DNA from: Cohnella lupini
Lineage (GTDB): Bacteria; Bacillota; Bacilli; Paenibacillales; Paenibacillaceae
DNA length: 64,000 bases
Reading direction: 5' to 3'
NCBI RefSeq assembly: GCF_003386205.1
Contig: NZ_QRDY01000008.1
Coordinates: forward strand, 156,104 to 220,103
In this document: positions 24,090-32,498 of the stretch, piece by piece
How positions within the stretch are numbered: position 1 is the stretch's first letter
Layout of the letters: each line of letters begins with the position of its first letter
The notes under the pieces: generated by a model
Told to the model about the DNA's origin: nothing
The model's input: only the letters and a program-made list of their open reading frames with translations
The model's database searches: none
Translations under genes and position numbers: made by a program

Positions 24090-25367
24090 TTAACCGATGG
24101 ATATAAATACGTCGCGATACTTCTCGTAATCGGCTTCCCTGCAGGTCATCGACAATCTCGTGCCATCTTCCTCATGGCTGATCCGATGAACATGAGCATG
24201 CTCGTTAAAGAAGGACACTAGCTTCCCGTGTTCGAAGGGAACTAGAATCTCGTAGTCTTTGTAGTCCGTGAAGACTCGTTCGCTAATGAGCCGCACCAGC
24301 TCATCCATCCCGATTCCTTTTCCAGCGGACAAGTATATGTTACCGTCCTCTACCCTAGGATAATCCTGGTTCGTAGCCAAATCCGCTTTGTTGTACACGA
24401 ACAAGGTCGGAATTTCGTCGGCGCCGAGATCGCGCAAGGTCTCGTTCGTGACTTCGATTCTACGCTCGTACTCCGGATCCGAGCAGTCCACGACGTGAAG
24501 TAAAAGGTCCGACTCGGTTACTTCTTCAAGCGTGGAACGGAACGCCTTGATCAAATGATGCGGCAGCTGACTGACGAATCCCACCGTATCGGTTAAAAGG
24601 AAAGACCGGCGATCCGGCAACTCTATGCTGCGTACAGAAGTCTCTAGCGTGGCGAAGAGCATGTCCTTGGCGAGTACTTCTTTGTCGGAGCCGGGATTGA
24701 ACTTGCGCACGAGTGCATTCATGAGGCTCGATTTCCCGGTGTTCGTGTACCCGACCAAGCAGACAACCGGAACTTCGTTCTTGCGGCGCTGTTTCCGCTG
24801 GATATGACGCCGGGAGACGAGCTTCTCCAAGTCCGCTTGCAATGCGGTTATTCGATCTTCGATCCGGCGACGATCCAACTCCAGTTTCGTTTCGCCGGAG
24901 CCCCTGTTCTTGAGTCCGGACCCGCCTCCTCCGCCTTGGCGTCCGAGGGATTCTCTTAATCCGGACAAGCGAGGCAACATGTATTGCAGCCGCGCCACCT
25001 CGACTTGGAGCTTGGCTTCCGTGGTTTGAGCTCTGCCGGAGAAGATGTCCAGAATCAGAATCGTCCGGTCGATGACCCGACAATCCAGCTCCTTCTCCAG
25101 ATTGCGAATCTGGGAGGGAGAGAGCTCGTCGTTGAAGATGGCGACGTCCGCGCCGGTTGCCTCCATTAACGACTTAAGTTCTTGGATCTTGCCCTTTCCC
25201 ATATAAAGCGAAGAATGGATTCGTTCCGCCTTTTGCGTAAGCTCTCCGACGACTTCGATGTCGCAAGCGTCGGCCAGACTGCCGAGCTCCTCCATGGCGC
25301 TTTCAAAATGGTCGCGGTTGTTCAAACGTACGCCCACGATAATCCCTTTTTCTCTATTTCGTTCCAT
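24090..25367 (-). CDS. hflX: GTPase HflX
   Basis: A 425-residue ribosome-associated GTPase that splits stalled or hibernating ribosomes. The N-terminal HflX domain holds IVGVRLNNRDHFESAMEELG and RVIDRTILILDIFSGRAQTT, followed by the glycine loop RQGGGGGSGLKNRGSGETKL. The G domain has G1 VGYTNTGKSSLMN, G3 LTDTVGFVSQLPHHLI, and G4 VYNKADL. The ATG at 25367 is preferred because GAGAGAGG then has 9-base spacing; one at 25376 would abut it. A roughly 350-base structured leader with terminator lies upstream, pointing to regulated read-through. Confidence 0.95.
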   Translation of the reverse strand: MERNREKGIIVGVRLNNRDHFESAMEELGSLADACDIEVVGELTQKAERIHSSLYMGKGKIQELKSLMEATGADVAIFNDELSPSQIRNLEKELDCRVIDRTILILDIFSGRAQTTEAKLQVEVARLQYMLPRLSGLRESLGRQGGGGGSGLKNRGSGETKLELDRRRIEDRITALQADLEKLVSRRHIQRKQRRKNEVPVVCLVGYTNTGKSSLMNALVRKFNPGSDKEVLAKDMLFATLETSVRSIELPDRRSFLLTDTVGFVSQLPHHLIKAFRSTLEEVTESDLLLHVVDCSDPEYERRIEVTNETLRDLGADEIPTLFVYNKADLATNQDYPRVEDGNIYLSAGKGIGMDELVRLISERVFTDYKDYEILVPFEHGKLVSFFNEHAHVHRISHEEDGTRLSMTCREADYEKYRDVFISIG

Positions 25368-25372
25368 ACTAT

Positions 25373-25498
25373 TCATCCTCTCTCTATGTCCGAACCGTAA
25401 AAAAACACAGGCAGCGCTCTGCCTGTGCGGTCGTATGACGTTAGAGGAATCCAGAAAGAAGCGCAAGCGAACGCCATGCGTTGACGCTTGCCGATCAT
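25373..25498 (-). CDS. Possible hflX leader peptide
   Basis: A 41-residue frame (MIGKRQRMAFACASFWIPLT...) starts at an ATG at 25498 behind TAGGAATAGG. It runs straight through the leader terminator and stops at a TGA overlapping the hflX start region. Its N-terminal half is basic and its coding sequence forms a strong hairpin (GCAAGCG...CGCTTGC). A ribosome stalled on it would disturb leader folding. Translation is not proven. Confidence 0.35.
   Translation of the reverse strand: MIGKRQRMAFACASFWIPLTSYDRTGRALPVFFYGSDIERG
25398..25428 (-). terminator. Attenuator terminator in hflX leader
   Basis: Minus-strand hairpin CACAGGCAG-AGCG-CTGCCTGTG followed by seven T residues (25405-25399), only about 30 bases before the hflX start. 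The sequence CTCTGCCTGTG at 25659-25649 on the same strand is complementary to the terminator's 5' arm (GCACAGGCAGAG) over 11 bases and could act as antiterminator. Confidence 0.8.
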
Positions 25499-25735
25499 GC
25501 CTATTCCTAAGGAGAGTAGACGCATAGAAAGCCCGGAACCGAACGACGCATGTATTCCGGCCGTCGTTCGGCATCCACTCCAAGCTTTATTCGCGTTTCC
25601 ATCTCCGATATAGGGTTCATAGGACAGACCAATCCCGAGTCCTCTGCACACAGGCAGAGCCTTAAGCGCTATTCAATTAGCCGCGCAAGGATCTAACTCG
25701 GATGTAGTCTATCACACGTAACCCCTCCGTTTCCT
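25429..25735 (-). promoter_or_regulatory. Structured hflX leader, antibiotic-type attenuator candidate
   Basis: This stretch has no annotated gene but dense pairing potential on the minus strand: CTCTGC-CTGTGT-GCAGAG (25659-25642), CCGAACGACG with CGTCGTTCGG (about 25569-25540), and GCAAGCG with CGCTTGC around AACGC/GCGTT (about 25492-25462). Short reading frames start at 25620 and 25498. An SD-like AACGGAGGGG near 25730 precedes a GTG-TGA. In Listeria, the related hflXr gene is induced by ribosome-targeting antibiotics through leader attenuation; this arrangement is consistent with that. Confidence 0.6.
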
Positions 25736-25862
25736 TTAAGTAATCCTATGGTAACATAAGTCAAATCGCGAGGCAACGAAACCAGCTCTTATCCAAATTC
25801 GTATTTAATGAGATACTGTACATCAGGGTATCATTACGGATTATAAGGAAAGGAAGTTCCAG

Positions 25863-26993
25863 GTGAATAATTCTCGCGGCCGGTCGTTGTGGGTAGGGAT
25901 CGGAATCTTTCTGTTAGCGAAGTTTAAGTGGGCTTTGGCGTTGCTGAAATGGACCAAATTCGGCGGCACATTCATTTCGATGATGATAAGCTTGGGGGCA
26001 TACGCGGCCATCTACGGCTGGAAATTCGGCGTTGCCATCATTTATTTGATATTCGTGCATGAGATGGGACATCTTGTCGCGGCTAAGCGCAAAGGCATTC
26101 CGACTTCGCCGGCGTTCTTCATCCCGTTCGTGGGAGCGCTCGTATCGCTGAAGGAGCGTCCGCGCGACGCGGCAACCGAGGCTTATCTCGCGTATGGCGG
26201 ACCTTTGGCCGGATTAATCTCTTTCCTTCCTGCCGTCGCGTTGTATTGGATGACCGAAGACCCGTTCTGGGCCGTCGTCATTTTTACTGGCGCTCTGCTT
26301 AACTTGTTTAACATGATACCCGTGTCTCCTCTAGATGGAGGTCGGATCGTATCGGTATTGTCTACGAAAATATGGCTGGCCGGGTTGATCCTTCTTGGCA
26401 TTATCGTCGCAATATCCCCGAGCCCTATACTTTTTCTCATTATCATCATCGGTCTTTTCACTTGGTGGAACAGGGCGAAGGAAGACAGCAGGAATGCGGT
26501 GCTTTCCTACGAGAAGCAGAAGCTGGTCGAATACCGGACGGAGATTCGCCGTTGGCCTGCGTTAACGAGCACGTGGAATTTGAAACAAACGCTGCTGGCT
26601 GACGTAGGCGCAACCAAGAAAGAGGAGTCGGGCAAACGCAAACGATTGCTGCCTTTCCTGCATGAGGAAGAACGGATTGCCCGCGATAAAGAGACCATGG
26701 ATAGGCACTATGCGAATCTGACCCTTAATCTGCTGCAGGAATGGGAGCATCAGCCCGTGGAGTACGAGGATGCCGATCCTTCCAAGCCGATCCCGTCCAG
26801 ATTGCTCGTTGCCGCTGAGCAGGCTGCGGATGAAAGAATCGGGCAACTGGAGGAGGAACTACAACATAATAGGGCCTACTACGTCGCATCTTCATCCTTG
26901 AAGTGGAAGGTGTTGGCGGCTTACTTGGCCTTGGCGGCCGTGCTGTCGCTGTTCATGTTATATGGGAATCACCTTATGAAGCTACATGAGTAA
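25863..26993 (+). CDS. Site-2-protease-like M50 membrane metallopeptidase
   Basis: A 376-residue membrane protease of the M50 family (SREBP S2P/SpoIVFB-like). The zinc motif HEMGH is in YLIFVHEMGHLVAAKRKG near residue 66, and the third ligand is the Asp of VSPLDGGRIVS near residue 160. About six hydrophobic segments precede a soluble region (about 200-345) and a final membrane helix (VLAAYLALAAVLSLFMLYG). The start codon is GTG at 25863 behind GGAAAGGAAG. Substrate unknown; such enzymes cleave membrane-embedded regulators. Confidence 0.92.
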   Translation: MNNSRGRSLWVGIGIFLLAKFKWALALLKWTKFGGTFISMMISLGAYAAIYGWKFGVAIIYLIFVHEMGHLVAAKRKGIPTSPAFFIPFVGALVSLKERPRDAATEAYLAYGGPLAGLISFLPAVALYWMTEDPFWAVVIFTGALLNLFNMIPVSPLDGGRIVSVLSTKIWLAGLILLGIIVAISPSPILFLIIIIGLFTWWNRAKEDSRNAVLSYEKQKLVEYRTEIRRWPALTSTWNLKQTLLADVGATKKEESGKRKRLLPFLHEEERIARDKETMDRHYANLTLNLLQEWEHQPVEYEDADPSKPIPSRLLVAAEQAADERIGQLEEELQHNRAYYVASSSLKWKVLAAYLALAAVLSLFMLYGNHLMKLHE

Positions 26994-27015
26994 ACGGTAA
27001 TCCATAAATAACGAC

Positions 27016-27045
27016 GACCATCAGGGGGACCTGGTGGTTTTTTGT
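27016..27045 (+). terminator. Terminator after M50 protease gene
   Basis: Stem ACCATCAGG / CCTGGTGGT with a short loop followed by six T residues, about 20 bases after the stop. Confidence 0.8.
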
Positions 27046-27165
27046 CGTTAAAAAGCAAAGAAAGTTGAAAATAGTTAACTTTAGTAAATCGAAAAATAAC
27101 TTTTTAATTTATAGAATGAACGGAGGCTCAACGATTGAACGACAGATTCTCGGAGGGAAACGAAA

Positions 27166-30100
27166 ATGAAACGGATGAAGCGAGTGTATAGGATAGCTCT
27201 TAGTATATTGGTGTTAATAGGGATGATCCCTTTTGCCCGGGAGAAAACGGCGGAAGCCGCCGATATCGTAGTCGAGCCTCGGATCGCATCGGGATATTAC
27301 CATACCCTTTCCCTGACAACGGATGGAAACGTCTGGTCTTGGGGTCAGAATACGAAGGGGCAATTAGGCGACGGAACGAATAGCGGAAGGAACGCGCCGG
27401 TAAAAGCCGTTGGCCTTAGCAACGTCGAAGCCGTTGCGACCGGCGTTCGCAGCAGCTATGCGATCAAAACCGACGGCACTTTATGGGCATGGGGGATGAA
27501 TGAAAACGGGCAGCTGGGCGACGGGACGCTGACGGATAGGAACATACCCGCGCAAGTGCCCGGGTTATCCGGAATCAAAGCGGTCTCGGGGGGAGTCGGT
27601 TACCATGTCCTTGCATTGGACGAAGACGGCAACGTGTGGGCATGGGGAACGAACGACAGCGGAGAGCTTGGCGACGGGACGACGACTGGGCGGACTTCGC
27701 CCGTGCAAGTAACCGGATTGACGGACGTGATCGCGATTGCCGCCGGAGGATGGCACAGCCTGGCTCTTAAAGCGGACGGAACGTTGTGGGCATGGGGTTA
27801 TAACGGTAAAGGGGAGTTGGGGGACGGTACGACGGTTTCCCGTTCCATTCCTTATCAAGTCGATATTGGTGAAGTTAAGGCGATTTCCGCCGGTAACGAT
27901 CATAGTTTAGCCGTGATGAACGACGGAACGGTGTGGAGTTGGGGATACAATCAATGGGGAGCCCTTGGAGACGGAACCGCCGTTACGCGGTACATTCCCG
28001 TGCAAGTATCCGGACTAAGCGGAGTTTCCACTATCGCTGGGGGAGCCAACAGCAGCATTGCGTTGAAAGACGACGGAACGGTGTGGGGATGGGGATTAAA
28101 CAATTATTCTCAGTTGGGAGACGGTACTTCTACGCAAAGGAACTCTCCCGTGCAAGTGTCGGGTCTCTCGCGAATAAAAGGCGTTTCCGCGGGCGGATTT
28201 TTCGGGATGGCGGTGAGCGACGATGGAAAAGTATGGGGCTGGGGACTGAACAGCAGCGGAGAATTGGGTGACAGGACGGCGACCTCGCGCTTGGTTCCCG
28301 TGCAGAATGCGGCCGTATTGGATTTAACCGTTCCGGTTCCTAGCGCGGACCCCGTAACGGCTTCCGATATAACGGAAACGGGATTAACCTTGAATTGGGC
28401 GAAAGCGACCGACAATTTAACCTCGCCGAGCGAGTTGCAATATTTGGTCTATCGGATCGGTAGAGCCAACGCGGGCACGGTTAACGATATTGAACTCCGG
28501 GGGATTCCGATCGGCGCGTACGAGGAGGACATAGATACGAAGGAAGTAACGGGGCTGTTCGGAGGCGTAACGTATTATTTCGGCGTTATCGTGAAGGACA
28601 AGTCGGGCTTGAAAAGCGCGTATGCGGTCAAATCCGTGAAGACTCTTGACGTGCCGTCCTACCTCGTGACTTATGACGGGAACGGGAGCAGCTCCGGGAG
28701 CGTACCCGTGGACGACTTTGCCTATTGGGTAGACGAGAGCGTCGAAGTGCTAGCGAATTCGGACCATATGAAGAAAACGGGATTCATTTTCAAGGGGTGG
28801 AACGCCAACGCGGACGGAACCGGAACGGCATACGCGGTAGGAGATACGTTCTTTATGCCGGCTCACGATGTCATCTTGTACGCGCATTGGGTTCCGGATT
28901 CGGATCCCACAGATCCAACGGATCCGACCGATCCAACAGATCCCACCGATCCCACGGATCCAACCGATCCAACAGATCCGACCGATCCCACCGATCCCAC
29001 CGATCCTCCTATTCCGAGTCGGGATGCATCGTTAAGCGGTCTTGATTTACGTACCGCCGGCGGCATTCCGATAGCGATAGGGCCTGACTTCTCGCGCGAT
29101 ACAACGGCATATTCCGCCGGCGTGGCTTATGCAATATCGTCGGTTTCCGTCGCCGCGACGACTTACGAGAGTCAAGCCAGCGTCGTCGCGAGCGTATACG
29201 ACAGTTCTAACGTACTCCGATTCGGACCGGTGAACATAGGGAATGGCATCGTTAGCGACAGCCTTCCTATGAAGGTCGGGCTCAACTTAATCGAGTTGGG
29301 AGTAACCGCGCAGGATGGCACGATGCAGACTTACCGACTAACGGTAACCCGCGATGCTCCTCCCGAAAATAACAACGAGCAAGACGACGATGACGAACCG
29401 ATTCCTGAACCCATAACCCGAATAACGATCGGCGGTCAGTCGACAGGGAAGCTGGCGACCGAATCGTCCTCGGCGGAAAACGGCCGAAGCGTATTAAGGG
29501 TAAGAATGGATAACGGAGCATTCAAAGAACAGCTCGGCAAAGAAGGCGATAATCCGTCCATCGAAATTTCCATGACGACTTCCTACGCGGCAAAAGTTAT
29601 CGTGGAGTTTGCTGGAGATTCGATTAAAGCATTGGAAGATAAAGAAGGTCTAATCGAAGTAACGACTCGCTCCGGAAGCTACAAGATTCCCGCCGGACAA
29701 ATTCGGATGGAGAAGATCGCCGAGAGGTTTGGCGAACGAGTCCCTCTGGCCGACATCTCCGTGAGCATCGTAATCTCTCGTGAAGAAACGGCTGAAGCGA
29801 CCGGGTTAACGATCGTCGTTCCGCCGGTCGAGTTCGCGATCGTTGTTTCTTACAAAGACCAAAGCTTGCAGCTTAACGAGTTCGGCGCTTTCGTCGAGCG
29901 GACGATTCCGATCCCCGAAGGCGTTGACCCGCGGCGGATCACGACGGCGGTCGTGGTGGAAGCGGACGGATCGTCACGGCACGTTCCGACCTCGTTCGCT
30001 GTTCGGGATGGCAAGGCCGTTGCCGTTATTAACAGCATGACGAACAGCAAGTATGCATTAATATGGAATCCGGTCGCGTTTGCGGACGTTGAAGGCCATT

Positions 30101-30639
30101 GGGCGCAGGCAGAAGCGAACGACTTGGCCTCGCGTTTGATCGTGAACGGAACGGAAGCAGCTCGGTTCGATCCGTCCGAAGCCGTTACGAGGGCGGAATT
30201 CGTCGCCACGTTAATAATGGCGTTAGGCTTGCCGGGCAAATCCGAGCTCACGCATTTCGCGGATGTGAACAACGTCGATCGGTATAGCGGTTACTTAGCG
30301 AAAGGTATGGAACTGGGACTTGTTTTCGGATATGAAGACGGAACTTTCCGGCCGACGCAGACTCTTACGCGGGAAGAGGCGGCGGTGATGCTTGCCAGGG
30401 CTATGAAACTGGTCGATCTAGAAACGGATATAAGCGAATCCGATGCGAATATAGCTCTTGCTTCATATGCGGATATAGCATCGATTAACGAGTGGGCGAA
30501 TGAAGCAATCGCGATAACGGTTCGAAACGGACTGTTCAAAGGAAATAATCTGAAGCTGAGACCGAAGAGCGCGATCTCAAGGGCAGAAACGGCCGTCATC
30601 GTTAGGCGGTTGCTTGTTAAAGCGAAGCTCATCGATTAA
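27166..30639 (+). CDS. RCC1-repeat, SLH-anchored surface protein
   Basis: A 1157-residue secreted protein. Signal peptide residues 1-32 (IALSILVLIGMIPFA...AEAA). Residues about 40-385 are seven RCC1 repeats of the beta-propeller type (repeating WSWGQNTKGQLGDGT-like units). Then a fibronectin-III-like domain (about 390-500), an InlB B-repeat/Flg_new-type module (YLVTYDGNGSSSGS...YAHW, about 505-585), an Asp-Pro-Thr tandem linker (about 586-620), a cadherin-like beta-sandwich module (ASLSGLDL..., about 625-715), an unassigned region, and three SLH domains (about 970-1157) that bind cell-wall polysaccharide. Probably a cell-surface binding protein; ligand unknown. Confidence 0.93.
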   Translation: MKRMKRVYRIALSILVLIGMIPFAREKTAEAADIVVEPRIASGYYHTLSLTTDGNVWSWGQNTKGQLGDGTNSGRNAPVKAVGLSNVEAVATGVRSSYAIKTDGTLWAWGMNENGQLGDGTLTDRNIPAQVPGLSGIKAVSGGVGYHVLALDEDGNVWAWGTNDSGELGDGTTTGRTSPVQVTGLTDVIAIAAGGWHSLALKADGTLWAWGYNGKGELGDGTTVSRSIPYQVDIGEVKAISAGNDHSLAVMNDGTVWSWGYNQWGALGDGTAVTRYIPVQVSGLSGVSTIAGGANSSIALKDDGTVWGWGLNNYSQLGDGTSTQRNSPVQVSGLSRIKGVSAGGFFGMAVSDDGKVWGWGLNSSGELGDRTATSRLVPVQNAAVLDLTVPVPSADPVTASDITETGLTLNWAKATDNLTSPSELQYLVYRIGRANAGTVNDIELRGIPIGAYEEDIDTKEVTGLFGGVTYYFGVIVKDKSGLKSAYAVKSVKTLDVPSYLVTYDGNGSSSGSVPVDDFAYWVDESVEVLANSDHMKKTGFIFKGWNANADGTGTAYAVGDTFFMPAHDVILYAHWVPDSDPTDPTDPTDPTDPTDPTDPTDPTDPTDPTDPTDPPIPSRDASLSGLDLRTAGGIPIAIGPDFSRDTTAYSAGVAYAISSVSVAATTYESQASVVASVYDSSNVLRFGPVNIGNGIVSDSLPMKVGLNLIELGVTAQDGTMQTYRLTVTRDAPPENNNEQDDDDEPIPEPITRITIGGQSTGKLATESSSAENGRSVLRVRMDNGAFKEQLGKEGDNPSIEISMTTSYAAKVIVEFAGDSIKALEDKEGLIEVTTRSGSYKIPAGQIRMEKIAERFGERVPLADISVSIVISREETAEATGLTIVVPPVEFAIVVSYKDQSLQLNEFGAFVERTIPIPEGVDPRRITTAVVVEADGSSRHVPTSFAVRDGKAVAVINSMTNSKYALIWNPVAFADVEGHWAQAEANDLASRLIVNGTEAARFDPSEAVTRAEFVATLIMALGLPGKSELTHFADVNNVDRYSGYLAKGMELGLVFGYEDGTFRPTQTLTREEAAVMLARAMKLVDLETDISESDANIALASYADIASINEWANEAIAITVRNGLFKGNNLKLRPKSAISRAETAVIVRRLLVKAKLID
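28905..29008 (+). repeat. Nine-base coding repeat for (Asp-Pro-Thr)n linker
   Basis: About eleven tandem copies of a 9-bp unit of the form GATCCNACN, encoding Asp-Pro-Thr. Third positions vary between A, C and G, so the array is old enough to have diverged, but it should still expand or contract by whole units without breaking the frame. The product is an extended, rigid spacer between the adhesin-like and C-terminal parts. Confidence 0.9.
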
Positions 30640-30656
30640 GGACGGAAAATAGACCG

Positions 30657-30691
30657 AAGTCCCTATGACCATCATGGTTATAGGGACTTTT
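30657..30691 (+). terminator. Terminator after RCC1/SLH gene
   Basis: Stem AAGTCCCTAT / ATAGGGACTT extended by ACCAT / ATGGT, ending in TTTTG, 18 bases past the stop codon. Confidence 0.85.
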
Positions 30692-30845
30692 GCATTTTAA
30701 TTCGGCTAAGTCTGAATACGAGGACCTAAGACTATTATGGGATTATTTTCCCCCAATCGATGGCGGATCGGGTAAACTTATGATACAACTATCAATAAAT
30801 ACGTTCATTTCTTGACTAGGAATTCTAACGACAGGGTGGGTGGAG

Positions 30846-31049
30846 ATGGAATTAGTCAATTGCGGAAGGTGCGGCAAGCTTCAAGTCCAGAGACCGGATA
30901 CCCTGTGCAAGGAATGCCAGCAAATTTATGTCGCCGAAGCGCAAATCGTAAAAAACTATATCAAGTCGAACCCTGGAGCCACGATCATGGACGTCGTACA
31001 GTTTACGGGATATCCCATGAGACGAATTAACGAAATTCTCGAGCGTTGA
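30846..31049 (+). CDS. Small zinc-ribbon/HTH protein resembling YvyF
   Basis: A 67-residue protein with a zinc-ribbon (VNCGRCGKLQVQRPDTLCKE plus a further Cys: CxxC and CxxC) followed by a small helical region resembling a winged helix (ATIMDVVQFTGYPMRRINEI). This is the layout of the flagellar-operon protein YvyF (TIGR03826-like), but the gene is not near flagellar genes. The ATG at 30846 follows GGTGGGTGGAG. The function is unknown, possibly regulatory. Confidence 0.7.
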   Translation: MELVNCGRCGKLQVQRPDTLCKECQQIYVAEAQIVKNYIKSNPGATIMDVVQFTGYPMRRINEILER

Positions 31050-31095
31050 ATCCCCTCCGCATTGGGTAATGAAGTATAAAAGGAGGGTTCAGGAT

Positions 31096-31452
31096 ATGGG
31101 AGAAACCGAACGGAACGAATTAGGAGAAGCGGAAGAGACGACGCGGGCAAGGGAGCAAGCGGAAATGGCCGTTGATATACGCAAGCAGGGCACCGGCTTC
31201 ATCGTGCTTGGGGTCAGCGGCCAGGTGGGAGAGATCACCTATAAGCTCGTAGACGTGGGAACATGGGTCATCGACCATACTTATCTGGATCCGAGATATC
31301 GCGGAGGCAATATCGCGAGGAAGCTCCTCGACCTCGTCGTCGAGGAAGCGAGAGCCGAAGGCAAGAAAATCATCCCGGCTTGCTCGTACGCTCTCGTTCA
31401 ATTCAAACGGAACAAGGAATACGCGGACGTGTGGGAGAAGAACGGCATTTAG
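31096..31452 (+). CDS. GNAT-fold N-acetyltransferase (YjdJ-like), second copy
   Basis: A 118-residue protein with a short acidic N-terminus (GETERNELGEAEETTRARE) and a compact GNAT domain: GQVGEITYKLVDVGTWVIDH, acetyl-CoA loop DPRYRGGNIARKLLDLVVEE, and end CSYALVQFKRNKEYADVWEK. It is clearly paralogous to the protein at 14257-14706, sharing the domain end to end but not the coiled-coil leader. The ATG at 31096 follows AAGGAGGG. Substrate unknown. Confidence 0.87.
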   Translation: MGETERNELGEAEETTRAREQAEMAVDIRKQGTGFIVLGVSGQVGEITYKLVDVGTWVIDHTYLDPRYRGGNIARKLLDLVVEEARAEGKKIIPACSYALVQFKRNKEYADVWEKNGI

Positions 31453-31553
31453 TCATAAGCCGACTCGAGGTAGAGCCCTTGAAGAAGAGCTGAAGGAAGT
31501 AAGCGGGAGCTTCCGGGCAATCAGAGTGATGGTATAGTATCGAATAAGCATTC

Positions 31554-32384
31554 TTAGGCGTGAAGCCGGCGGTAAACCGTCGGAGTCACGCCTTCCTTGT
31601 CTTTAAAACGCTTGATGAAGTAGCTGACGCTATCGTAGCCGCAGGTCTGCGCCACGAATTCAACGGAGCTGGCAGGGTCGTCCAGCAGCAGTTGTTTCGC
31701 TAGCCGGATGCGACACAGCGTAATGAAGTCCATCGGCGATAGTTGAGTGGCTTTGCGGAACATTTTACAGAAGTAGTAGGTGCTGATTCCCGCTTTAGCC
31801 GCCCAAACGTCCAACGAGAAAGGCTTGCTAGCCGCATCCTGCATAGCGGGAAGCAGATCAGTAATTTCCCGCAGAGTCTCTTGGTTGCGGCTGGATCGAT
31901 GCGGGACGGCTTGCGCCATGAACTCGGCGATGACTCCGTAAGTGAGCATGGAGAGGGTTGAAGGCCTCAGAAGTTTGTGGTTATCGATTTCCTGTATGAG
32001 GTTCCCCATCCTTTGCTTCAAGCCCTCGTTGCGGTTGGTAGACCATACGACGGATCGTCGAAAACCTAGCTCAGTCAAGTGCTCGGAAATTCGATCTCCG
32101 TAAAAATGCATCCAGTAAACATCCCAAGGATTTTCCTCGCTGGAGCGGTACTGTTGGGATTGATGAGGGAAATAGAAGAAAGCATCTCCCGGCTGCACGA
32201 GTTGCCATTGTCCCTCGACCTCGACGAAGCCCTGCCCGGATGCGACGTAATGAAAATTGAAGTAGGGGAAATCCGATTGCCGTTCCGTGCGATGATCCGG
32301 CATCTCGTTGTATCTCCCGACGGATTCCGGAAAGACGAGATAGGGATTGGAATCCATGGAAGGGAGCGTTAAATGTAATTTCAT
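31554..32384 (-). CDS. AraC family transcriptional regulator
   Basis: A 276-residue regulator. The N-terminal cupin-type AraC ligand domain is about residues 1-150 (YFNFHYVASGQGFVEVEGQW and QPGDAFFYFPHQSQQY). The C-terminal double helix-turn-helix spans about 175-275, with AAKAGISTYYFCKMFRKATQ, LSPMDFITLCRIRLAKQLLL and the end CGYDSVSYFIKRFKDKEGVT. It is divergent from a sugar-oxidoreductase gene; the shared spacer holds a 14-bp palindrome. It probably activates that operon in response to a sugar. Confidence 0.92.
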   Translation of the reverse strand: MKLHLTLPSMDSNPYLVFPESVGRYNEMPDHRTERQSDFPYFNFHYVASGQGFVEVEGQWQLVQPGDAFFYFPHQSQQYRSSEENPWDVYWMHFYGDRISEHLTELGFRRSVVWSTNRNEGLKQRMGNLIQEIDNHKLLRPSTLSMLTYGVIAEFMAQAVPHRSSRNQETLREITDLLPAMQDAASKPFSLDVWAAKAGISTYYFCKMFRKATQLSPMDFITLCRIRLAKQLLLDDPASSVEFVAQTCGYDSVSYFIKRFKDKEGVTPTVYRRLHA

Positions 32385-32434
32385 GACTCTTCACCCTTAT
32401 CGCAATATTATTATATTAGAGCAATATGATTGTA

Positions 32435-32448
32435 TATACAGCTGTATA
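32435..32448. promoter_or_regulatory. Perfect 14-bp palindrome between araC and Gfo/Idh genes
   Basis: TATACAGCTGTATA is self-complementary and centred between the divergent genes. Three copies of CAATAT flank it (near 32403, 32422 and 32469). It is a candidate operator for the AraC regulator or a second factor. Confidence 0.5.
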
Positions 32449-32498
32449 GTAACGATTCTATAATAACAATATTGATCTATTATGAGAAGAGGTTGAGT

